Positions 8,818-14,997 of a stretch of DNA of 18,980 bases are shown one piece after another. The DNA comes from Spirochaetia bacterium (GTDB lineage Bacteria; Spirochaetota; Spirochaetia; Sphaerochaetales; Sphaerochaetaceae): NCBI GenBank assembly GCA_009929055.1, contig SABI01000021.1, forward strand, positions 1 through 18,980, written 5' to 3'. How positions within the stretch are numbered: position 1 is the stretch's first letter; each line of letters opens with the position of its first letter. The notes below the pieces were generated by a model that worked only from the letters and a program-made list of their open reading frames with translations, made no database searches and had not been told where the DNA came from. The translations under genes and the position numbers were made by a program.

Positions 8818-9622
8818 TATATTCTATCCTATATAAGTACAGTCCATCTGGAGGTGCTGTTCGTAATGCTTTTAACCTATCTCTAGATGCTAATATAGCC
8901 CTCATCTCTTCTACTGGTGCCCCTTTTTCCCCTAATTGTAGCATAGTTCCCACCATACTTCTCACTTGATGCATCATAAAGGCATTTGCCTTTACAACAT
9001 ACATCAAAACTGTTGATGAAAAGAGGTCTTTTTCTAGAGTGAAATAGGATACCATAAGATCTCTGATTCTTGAAAGGCTTTGATCTTGACTCGCACAAAA
9101 AGATGAAAAATTATGGGTCCCTACAAGAACAGCAGCATACTCATTTAAAAGATTAATATCAGGAAGATGAGTCACTCTGCAGACTCTTCCTTTATCAAAA
9201 GGGGTAAAAGAATCGAAATCTTTAATCATATAATGGTATTCTCGTGAAATTGAACTAAACCTCGCATGAAAATTTTCTCCTACTTCACTTCCCTCAACAA
9301 TTCTTATTTCATGATTAAGATAGTGGTGAAGAGCCTCAGGAAATGAAGAGGCGGGGATAGAGAGATTAGAAGTATCAAAATGGGCGACCTGTCCAAGGGC
9401 ATGCACTTTTGAATCAGTCCTTCCCGACCCATGAACCTTTACTTGCTCTTTTAGAATTTTGCAGAGAGCCTTTTCTATACACTCTTGGATAGAGGGGCCA
9501 TTATGTTGTTTTTGCCATCCATAAAAAGGGGCCCCATCATAAGAAATTACTAATTTTATCCTTCGTTTTCCCTCCATCAGGGGAAAGTGGGTTGGCCTTA
9601 CTGGTCGAGTAATAGTATTCAC
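8807..9622 (-). CDS. truA: tRNA pseudouridine(38-40) synthase TruA
   Basis: This enzyme converts uridines 38-40 in the tRNA anticodon arm to pseudouridine. The catalytic aspartate is D70 in GSGRTDSKVHALGQVAHFD, the family block. Another conserved segment is FMMHQVRSMVGTML, and SYDG-x4-GWQ opens the fold at residue 27. The length of 271 matches the family. The start is GTG at 9622, fused to the acpS stop (GTGA) and about seven bases after AGAGG; an ATG 15 codons in (MEGKRR) has no ribosome site and is less likely, though it would leave the enzyme core intact. Confidence 0.96.
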   Translation of the reverse strand: MNTITRPVRPTHFPLMEGKRRIKLVISYDGAPFYGWQKQHNGPSIQECIEKALCKILKEQVKVHGSGRTDSKVHALGQVAHFDTSNLSIPASSFPEALHHYLNHEIRIVEGSEVGENFHARFSSISREYHYMIKDFDSFTPFDKGRVCRVTHLPDINLLNEYAAVLVGTHNFSSFCASQDQSLSRIRDLMVSYFTLEKDLFSSTVLMYVVKANAFMMHQVRSMVGTMLQLGEKGAPVEEMRAILASRDRLKALRTAPPDGLYLYRIEYNGS

Positions 9623-9987
9623 ATGCTTGCCTCTATCACAGTATATGCGATAGCTATGTGTTTTTCATGAGAGATTGATAAGTGGATAGAAGTAAGATTT
9701 TTTGGTAGTAAATCTTTTACGTTATCACTAAAGATATAATGGGGTCTTCCTAATTCATCGTTCACTACACAAATATCTCTTGGGGCAATTTTTCTAAAGC
9801 CAGTATGGAGGGCCTTAACAAAAGCCTCTTTGGCTGCAAACCTTGATGCTAGATATGCTTCTTTCCCTTGTTGAGGAATATTCTCTATTTCGACGGGGTG
9901 AAAAAGACGATTAATAACAAAAGGGGTCATATGAGAATCATTCATTCTCTCAATATCTACTATATCAACACCGATACCGTATATCAC
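9619..9987 (-). CDS. acpS: Holo-[acyl-carrier-protein] synthase
   Basis: This enzyme transfers the 4'-phosphopantetheine arm from CoA to apo-acyl carrier protein, activating fatty-acid synthesis. It has 122 residues, the normal size of the AcpS type. The two magnesium-binding acidic residues are visible: D8 in IGVDIVDIERM and E54 in FAAKEAFVKAL. A later SISHE block is also typical. The start is GTG at 9987, fused to the ybbR-like stop as GTGA, with GAGG about seven bases upstream. Its place between the c-di-AMP genes and truA resembles the spirochaete order as I recall it. Confidence 0.95.
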   Translation of the reverse strand: MIYGIGVDIVDIERMNDSHMTPFVINRLFHPVEIENIPQQGKEAYLASRFAAKEAFVKALHTGFRKIAPRDICVVNDELGRPHYIFSDNVKDLLPKNLTSIHLSISHEKHIAIAYTVIEASM

Positions 9988-10412
9988 TTAGAAACCTCAT
10001 CGTTTAAAGGATTCTCTCCTTCACTTTTTTGGTAAAACACCTTTATTCTCTCGGGGTTTGTTGATAAAGAGACGTCAATATTGAAAAGAGACTCATCATA
10101 AGAGAGGGCAACTTGAGTTACTGCTACCCCTGTTGAAGCAACAAAAGAGAAGTCTGCTACTGCCTGAATAGCACGAGGGTTAATAAGTGCTAAATATTTT
10201 TGTTGAGCTTTTAACGTTAATTCAACAGTTTCTTCCAATGTGCTCACAGCTTCATATCCAGTTGGATGAATTATTTTAAGGGGAATTTCTATCGTTTGAG
10301 AGCCAACGAGAGAAAGGGTTACAACAAGATAGAGGGCGATAGCTATTAGGAGAGAAAATATTTTAGCAGGCCAATTTTGGAGGATAGTCTTGATTGTTTT
10401 ATTCGATTTCAT
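9984..10412 (-). CDS. YbbR-domain protein, short CdaR-like partner of CdaA
   Basis: This is a membrane-anchored regulator candidate for the diadenylate cyclase encoded just upstream. From the start chosen here it has 142 residues: a short basic segment, one membrane helix (about 17-36, ending ALYLVVTL), then a single extracytoplasmic YbbR-like beta domain. Firmicute CdaR carries several YbbR repeats, so this is a minimal form. I chose ATG 10412 because MKSN-x7-NWPAKIFSLLIA matches how CdaR-type proteins usually begin. In-frame ATGs at 10448 and 10424 would extend it and deepen the overlap with cdaA from 14 to 50 nt. No start has a strong ribosome site, which suggests coupling to cdaA. Confidence 0.8.
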   Translation of the reverse strand: MKSNKTIKTILQNWPAKIFSLLIAIALYLVVTLSLVGSQTIEIPLKIIHPTGYEAVSTLEETVELTLKAQQKYLALINPRAIQAVADFSFVASTGVAVTQVALSYDESLFNIDVSLSTNPERIKVFYQKSEGENPLNDEVSK

Positions 10413-11211
10413 CTGCTTGCCCATCCCCTGAATCTTTTTTATCGACATCTTGATAACTAAATAACGCTAATAGCCTCTGCTTTACATCTACTGGTTTTAA
10501 GTCATAAAATATGTTTGCGTTATAGGTGAGGCTAATTTTTCCCGTCTCTTCAGAGACAACAAGGACTATGGCATCAGACTCTTCTGCAAGGCCTAGCGCT
10601 GCTCTGTGGCGCGTTCCGAATGACTTTTTAATACTTGTTTGTTCACTCAACGGAAGGTAGACCCCTGCTGCTTGAATTTTACCCCCACTAATAACAACCG
10701 CTCCATCGTGAAGAGGAGTATCATGGTCAAAAATAGTGAGTAATAATGCACTTGAGAGATCTGCATTAAGACGGGTTCCTGTATCAACAATACCTTTAAC
10801 CCCTAAGTTTCTTGTAAAAACTATAAGGGCCCCTCTGTTTTTGCTAATCAACACATTACATGCATTGAGAATAATATCTATTTGTTCGCTTGTTGTTTGC
10901 ACCCCAATTCTAAAGAATCTATTTTGTCCACTAAATACTTGTGTAAAAGCTCTTCTTAGTTCAGGTTGATACACAATAATGATAAAAATGATGAAAGGAA
11001 TGGTAATATAGCGAAAGAGATATAAAAACATTTCTAAATTGAGGAGGACTGATATGATGTACAGGGCAACGTACCACATCATAATGCGGGCTATTTGTTG
11101 AGCTTTTGTTTGTTGTATTGCCGTATGAAATCGATACAGAAGATAGCTTAAAATCCCTATTTGAATAACAGGTGCAACTAGGTTCCATGCAGCCGATAAA
11201 AAGTTAACCAT
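10399..11211 (-). CDS. cdaA: Membrane diadenylate cyclase (CdaA/DacA type)
   Basis: This enzyme makes cyclic di-AMP from two ATP molecules at the membrane. Three membrane helices occupy about residues 11-27, 42-58 and 62-81, followed by the DAC domain (about 82-245). Catalytic motifs are DGA (169-171, in TPLHDGAVV) and RHR (201-203, in FGTRHRAALG), both intact. The length of 270 matches CdaA. In Firmicutes cdaA is followed by cdaR and glmM; here a ybbR-like gene follows but glmM is replaced by acpS. The gene starts five nt after the glpK stop; GGAG lies about 13 bases upstream, rather far, so expression may depend on glpK translation. c-di-AMP commonly governs potassium and osmotic balance; no target gene is in the window. 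Confidence 0.95.
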   Translation of the reverse strand: MVNFLSAAWNLVAPVIQIGILSYLLYRFHTAIQQTKAQQIARIMMWYVALYIISVLLNLEMFLYLFRYITIPFIIFIIIVYQPELRRAFTQVFSGQNRFFRIGVQTTSEQIDIILNACNVLISKNRGALIVFTRNLGVKGIVDTGTRLNADLSSALLLTIFDHDTPLHDGAVVISGGKIQAAGVYLPLSEQTSIKKSFGTRHRAALGLAEESDAIVLVVSEETGKISLTYNANIFYDLKPVDVKQRLLALFSYQDVDKKDSGDGQADEIE

Positions 11212-11216
11212 TTACT

Positions 11217-12746
11217 TTATTGAACTCCTCTCTCTTCCCTTTCATCTTCAGCCCAATCAAGGGTACGCTCCACAGCTTTACTCCAATAATGACATTTTTT
11301 GTTTTTCTCTTGTTCACTCATGGTTGGAACCCATCGGGATTTCTCTTTCCATTGAGTAGAGATATCATTAATATCTTTCCAAAATCCTACCGTTAACCCA
11401 GCTGCGTATGCAGCACCTAATGCCGTAGTCTCAGTTACTTGTGGCCTTATTACAGGTACTTGTAATAAGTCTGCCTGAAATTCCATTAAAGGTCTACTAT
11501 TTGTAAGGCCTCCATCAACTCTTAACTCATTTATCTTAATATCGGCATCTTTTTCAATAGCATCGAAAATATCTTTTGCTTGAAATGCCGTTGATTCAAG
11601 AGCTGCTCTGCAAATATGGGCTTTTGTTGCATACCCAGTAAGACCAGCAATAATACCTCTAGCATCACTCCTCCAGTAGGGGGCATACAATCCACTAAAG
11701 GCAGGAACCATATAGACTCCTCCACAATCAGAAACTGATTCAGCTAATGTATCTACCTCTGGGGCACTTTTTACTAATTGGAGGCTATCTCTTAGCCATT
11801 GAACAAGAGAACCAGCGACTGCAATCGATCCTTCAAAGGCATAATAAGGCTTTTTCCCTTTCTCGCTAAATGCAACAGTAGTGAGGAGCCCGGCGGTTGA
11901 AAATCGTAAAGATTCTCCAGTGTTTACTAATAAGAAACATCCTGTCCCATAGGTGTTTTTTGCTTTCCCACTTTCAAAACAAGCTTGTCCAAAAAGAGCT
12001 GCCTGCTGATCTCCTAAAATTCCAGCTACAGGTATCTCACCCTGTAGAAATCCATCTTTATCACTTACTCCATAAATTTCTCCAAAAGAGGGGACTATAG
12101 TAGGGAGAGCGCAAAGGGGAATATCAAAAAGATCGAGTAAATATTGATCCCATGTGAGAGTTTCAATATTCATCAAGGCATATCTGCTCGCATTTGTAGC
12201 ATCTGTAATAACAACTTTTTTATCTTTACCAAGTAATGAATAGATTAAGAAGCTATCGATGGTTCCAAAGACGACCTTTCCCAGTTCTGCATCTCGTTTT
12301 AAAGAGGAGTCGTTTTGTAACATCCAAGAAATTTTACTTGCAGAAAAATAGGGACTAAAAACAAGTCCACTATGAGAAGTAAACTCTTTTATTGTAGTTT
12401 TTTGTTTGATAGAGTCAATAACCTCATCACCACGTAAATCTTGCCATACTATTGCTTTGTGGCGAATCTTCCCTGTAGATGGTTCCCATGCAAGAATAGT
12501 TTCTCTTTGGTTGGTAACTCCTATAGAAACAATATCGTGGGGACTAGCATGAACTTTCTCCATTGCTTCAGTTATGACTTTTTGACTATTTTCCCATATT
12601 TCTAAAGGATCATGTTCTACCCAACCTGGCTTTACAAAGTATTGATGGTGTTCTAGTTGAGCAGAAGAACAGATCTCTCCTTCATGATTAAATAAAATGG
12701 CTCTAGTACTCGTGGTTCCTTGATCAAGCGCCATTACATACTTCAT
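11217..12746 (-). CDS. glpK: Glycerol kinase
   Basis: This FGGY-family kinase phosphorylates glycerol to glycerol-3-phosphate using ATP, in the cytoplasm. It has 509 residues (E. coli 502). The nucleotide-binding start is ALDQGTTSTRAILFN (6-20). The catalytic base is D246 in LGDQQAALFG, and the FGGY signature region includes RVDGGLTNSRPLMEFQADLL. The segment after FGEIYG (222-232) has no histidine, so the HPr-phosphorylated site of Firmicute glycerol kinases appears absent (inference). GAGGG lies seven bases before the ATG. It is the first gene of the leftward operon, and its neighbours are unrelated to glycerol: no glpF or glpD is seen. Glycerol-3-phosphate could feed phospholipid synthesis together with acpS. 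Confidence 0.97.
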   Translation of the reverse strand: MKYVMALDQGTTSTRAILFNHEGEICSSAQLEHHQYFVKPGWVEHDPLEIWENSQKVITEAMEKVHASPHDIVSIGVTNQRETILAWEPSTGKIRHKAIVWQDLRGDEVIDSIKQKTTIKEFTSHSGLVFSPYFSASKISWMLQNDSSLKRDAELGKVVFGTIDSFLIYSLLGKDKKVVITDATNASRYALMNIETLTWDQYLLDLFDIPLCALPTIVPSFGEIYGVSDKDGFLQGEIPVAGILGDQQAALFGQACFESGKAKNTYGTGCFLLVNTGESLRFSTAGLLTTVAFSEKGKKPYYAFEGSIAVAGSLVQWLRDSLQLVKSAPEVDTLAESVSDCGGVYMVPAFSGLYAPYWRSDARGIIAGLTGYATKAHICRAALESTAFQAKDIFDAIEKDADIKINELRVDGGLTNSRPLMEFQADLLQVPVIRPQVTETTALGAAYAAGLTVGFWKDINDISTQWKEKSRWVPTMSEQEKNKKCHYWSKAVERTLDWAEDEREERGVQ

Positions 12747-12780
12747 AGTTGTTCCCTCTTTTTATCTTATTTATAGGATT

Positions 12781-12809
12781 AGTATATCTTTTTTCATAAA
12801 AACTCGCCA
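12781..12809 (-). promoter_or_regulatory. Weak candidate promoter for the glpK-led operon
   Basis: On the minus strand TATACT (12786-12781) is a good -10 box, 34 nt from the glpK ATG. The hexamer 17 bp upstream (TGGCGA, 12809-12804) matches the -35 consensus at only three positions, and an A-rich stretch lies between. This may be an activator-dependent promoter, or the match may be chance in AT-rich DNA. Confidence 0.35.
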
Positions 12810-12817
12810 CATGTAAT

Positions 12818-12838
12818 TTGAGACTAAATTGAGAGTCT
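12818..12838. repeat. TTGAGA direct repeats with an overlapping AGACT/AGTCT inverted repeat
   Basis: TTGAGA occurs at 12818-12823 and 12829-12834, exactly 11 bp apart, about one helix turn. AGACT (12821-12825) and AGTCT (12834-12838) form an inverted repeat with an 8-bp spacer. The element abuts the rightward -10 box, so it could be an operator. No regulator gene for it is recognisable here. Confidence 0.35.
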
Positions 12839-12848
12839 ATGGTATACT
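12818..12848 (+). promoter_or_regulatory. Extended -10 promoter of the DRTGG / RsbW-like / hydrogenase-like operon
   Basis: TATACT at 12843-12848 is preceded by TGG, giving an extended -10 element (TGnTATACT). TTGAGA at 12818-12823 could be a -35 box at a long 19-bp spacing; the extended -10 could compensate. A start near 12855 would leave a leader of about 15 nt containing the ribosome site GGGAG, seven bases from the ATG at 12870. Confidence 0.6.
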
Positions 12849-12869
12849 AGAGCAACTGGGAGAACATAG

Positions 12870-13214
12870 ATGACTTTATCTGAAGTAGTGAAATTAGTAG
12901 ATGGCAATGTACTGTGTGGAGAAGATGATTTACAACGTAATGTAATTCATGGATTTTCATCTGATTTAATGAGTGATGTTCTCACCTTACTTGATGATGA
13001 TATCTTGCTAATTACTGGATTATCTAACAACCAATCAATTAGAACAGCTGAAATGTCTGACATTCGTCAAATACTATTTGTGAGAAATAAACTCCCTACG
13101 AAAACAATGATTCAGATGGCTCAAGAACATAATATTACTATTATTACCACTAAATATTCGATGTTTAAAGCAAGTGGACTTCTTTTTTCCTCTGGCTTGG
13201 CACCAGTGTACTAA
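12870..13214 (+). CDS. DRTGG-domain protein
   Basis: This 114-residue protein consists almost entirely of one DRTGG-type domain. Supporting blocks are an opening LSEVVKLVDGNVLCGEDDL, the family-like SSDLMSDVLTLL near residues 30-41, and TIITTKYSMFKASGLLFSSG near the end. DRTGG domains occur in HPr-kinase-like, phosphotransacetylase and CBS-containing proteins and are thought to bind a small ligand; this one has no kinase domain, so an HPr-kinase label would be misleading. GGGAG lies seven bases before the ATG. It is the first gene of a three-gene operon, with 13 nt to the next gene, whose ribosome site touches this stop. Similar single-domain proteins sit beside RsbW-like and [FeFe]-hydrogenase genes in anaerobes (family knowledge). 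The function is unknown. Confidence 0.78.
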   Translation: MTLSEVVKLVDGNVLCGEDDLQRNVIHGFSSDLMSDVLTLLDDDILLITGLSNNQSIRTAEMSDIRQILFVRNKLPTKTMIQMAQEHNITIITTKYSMFKASGLLFSSGLAPVY

Positions 13215-13227
13215 AGGAGATGCTAAC

Positions 13228-13647
13228 ATGCTCCTACAATATGATGTAAAGGCAAAAGATTTTTCTTCTGCTGGATCAGTTTCAAGTGCCATAAAAAAAG
13301 TATTAAAACAGCTCAATATAGACCCATCAGTCATAAAACGTATTATTGTTGCCTTATATGAAGCTGAAGTAAACATAGTTGCCCACTCTTTTGGAGGAAG
13401 TATAGAATGTACAATAACAGCAGATACTGTCACCTTAGTGATTGCTGATACTGGACCTGGAATTCCCAATTTAGAAAAAGCGATGCTTGAAGGTTTTTCA
13501 ACCGCAACCGATGAAGTAAGAGAAATGGGGTTTGGTGCAGGGATGGGACTATCTAACATTAAGAAAAATAGTGACACCCTTGAGATCCAAACGGCAGCGA
13601 ATTCACCTACAATCCTTACCATTTCATTCATTATTTCACAAGGATAG
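13228..13647 (+). CDS. RsbW/SpoIIAB-like ATP-binding (anti-sigma-type) protein
   Basis: This 139-residue, stand-alone GHKL ATPase domain resembles anti-sigma factor kinases. The N box is E45-x3-N49 in EAEVNIVAHSFGG, the G1 box is DTGPGIP (74-80), and the G2-like lid ends in GFGAGMGLSNI (101-111). There is no membrane segment, sensor domain or phosphoacceptor histidine region. RsbW-type proteins phosphorylate a STAS-domain antagonist or sequester a sigma factor, but neither partner is encoded in this window. I chose ATG 13228, seven bases after AAGGAGA (13214-13220); an upstream ATG at 13174 would overlap the DRTGG gene by 41 nt and add 18 unrelated residues. It is co-transcribed with the hydrogenase-like gene six nt downstream, which suggests a redox-responsive switch (inference). 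Confidence 0.85.
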   Translation: MLLQYDVKAKDFSSAGSVSSAIKKVLKQLNIDPSVIKRIIVALYEAEVNIVAHSFGGSIECTITADTVTLVIADTGPGIPNLEKAMLEGFSTATDEVREMGFGAGMGLSNIKKNSDTLEIQTAANSPTILTISFIISQG

Positions 13648-13653
13648 TAGTGT

Positions 13654-14997
13654 ATGCCAATATCAAAAGCTTTCCATCATTCACTTACAGTCAATACACA
13701 TATGTGTAAGGGGTGTACCCATTGCATGAAAGTATGCCCTACTCACGCAATTCGTATTGTCAATGGAAAAGCTCTTGTAGACCCTAAACGCTGTATAGAT
13801 TGTGGGCAATGTTTAGACGTGTGCCCACATAAAGCTATTGGAATAGAACAAGAAGATTTTAATCAAATATTTTCATATACACATCGTGTTGTTATTATCC
13901 CAACGACCCTTATTGGACAGTTTGATGATGATGTGAGTGAACAGAGTATCATAGAGGCCCTTTATACTATTGGGTTTACTGAAGTCTACTATGGAGAATT
14001 TGGAGTAGATATCCTCTCAGCCCTTGGAAACAATAAGAGTGCATATGCAGATAAAAAACCAATAATCTCCTCATATTGCCCAGCCATTGTTCGTCTTATA
14101 CAGCTTAGTTATCCTTCCCTACTCCCACATGTAAACCTCTTAAGAACACCCGCCCAAATTACAGCATTGTACGCACGACTCGTATTAGAGCAAAAAGGGA
14201 TTAAAAGCGAAGATATTGGAATCTTCTATGTAAGCGGTTGTGCTGCAAAAGTAGCCCAAATCCTCACCCCCCTTTCTGACACCAGTGGTCTAATACAAGG
14301 GGGCCTTAATATGGATGTGATATGTAACACACTACAAGATGTTCTCACTAAAGAATCTGTTCAGAACAAAGAAAGAATAGTCTATAATCCAATCCCTTTG
14401 GTCACGCAAGGAGCATTTCTGTGGTCCCTTATCAAGGGAGAAAGTGAAGGTATGACAGCTAGAACTCTTGCAGTTGATGAAATACATAATGTAATTGAAT
14501 TTCTAGAATTGGTAGAAGATGACAGGCATACAGAAATAGATTTTCTTGAATTAAGAAGTTGTGCAACAGGTTGTACCGGGGGGGTGCTTACTCCCCGAAA
14601 CCGATTTTTAGCATCAGAGAGGATAAAGCATCAGGCTTTAACACACCCTACCTCACTACCGAGCGATGTAGTAAAAGAAATCGCTTCCTTAGCACCATAT
14701 TTAATAAGAGATTTAAAGGTTGATCGATTAGAAGCTAAACATTCAATGAAACTTGATGTAGATATTTCAAAAGCACTCTCAAAATTAGAGAAAGCCCATG
14801 CAATAGAAAAAGTACTCCCTGGGATAGACTGTGGTCTATGTGGTTATCCTTCTTGCAAAATATTGAGTGAAGAAATAGCAATGGGAAATGCATCTATTCG
14901 AAGTTGTGCTGTCTTAAAACTAAGACAGCCTCAAACTCTCTCTCGGATCGAAAAAATATGGGGAGAAGCTATAGCAAACGGGAATTCTAAAGATTAA
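13654..14997 (+). CDS. Hydrogenase-like Fe-S protein (degenerate [FeFe]-hydrogenase core, HydS-like)
   Basis: This 447-residue cytoplasmic iron-sulfur protein has three parts. The N-terminal bacterial ferredoxin has two clusters (C18, C21, C24, C28 and C47, C50, C53, C57). The centre (about 75-330) aligns with the [FeFe]-hydrogenase H-domain: SSYCPAIVRL, SGCAAKVAQ and SCATGCTGG match motifs L1, L2 and L3. Relative to Clostridium CpI from memory, C142, C196, C303 and C307 match the four cubane ligands (C300, C355, C499, C503) and K199 matches K358. However, Y141 replaces proton-relay C299 and Q202 replaces E361. The C-terminal four-cysteine cluster domain (C393, C396, C401, C418; GIDCGLCGYPSC) resembles that of sensory HydS, but no PAS domain follows. 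It is unlikely to be an efficient H2-turnover enzyme; a redox or H2 sensor is inferred. The 3' end overlaps the convergent peptidase gene. Confidence 0.85.
   Translation: MPISKAFHHSLTVNTHMCKGCTHCMKVCPTHAIRIVNGKALVDPKRCIDCGQCLDVCPHKAIGIEQEDFNQIFSYTHRVVIIPTTLIGQFDDDVSEQSIIEALYTIGFTEVYYGEFGVDILSALGNNKSAYADKKPIISSYCPAIVRLIQLSYPSLLPHVNLLRTPAQITALYARLVLEQKGIKSEDIGIFYVSGCAAKVAQILTPLSDTSGLIQGGLNMDVICNTLQDVLTKESVQNKERIVYNPIPLVTQGAFLWSLIKGESEGMTARTLAVDEIHNVIEFLELVEDDRHTEIDFLELRSCATGCTGGVLTPRNRFLASERIKHQALTHPTSLPSDVVKEIASLAPYLIRDLKVDRLEAKHSMKLDVDISKALSKLEKAHAIEKVLPGIDCGLCGYPSCKILSEEIAMGNASIRSCAVLKLRQPQTLSRIEKIWGEAIANGNSKD
14908..14929 (-). terminator. Perfect 9-bp hairpin inside the hydrogenase-like gene, downstream of the M16 peptidase gene
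   Basis: GCTGTCTTA (14908-14916), a 4-nt loop and TAAGACAGC (14921-14929) form an uninterrupted stem. Read on the minus strand it lies about 58 nt past the peptidase stop, where a terminator or 3'-end protector would be expected. There is no U-tract on either strand, so intrinsic termination is not certain. The same bases code for residues 418-425 of the hydrogenase-like protein. Confidence 0.4.

Noticed and set aside
12870..13214. Labelling the DRTGG protein as an HPr kinase/phosphorylase
   Set aside because: It has only the N-terminal-type DRTGG domain; there is no P-loop or HPrK catalytic domain in 114 residues.
13074..13631. 185-codon open frame on the minus strand, antisense to the RsbW-like and DRTGG genes
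   Set aside because: Its translation has no recognisable motif, it has no ribosome site that I can see, and it lies opposite a gene with clear GHKL boxes. It is a shadow frame.
13654..14997. Calling this gene a catalytic [FeFe]-hydrogenase (hydA)
   Set aside because: The L1 and L2 motifs lack the proton-transfer Cys and Glu, and no maturase or electron-input subunit is adjacent.
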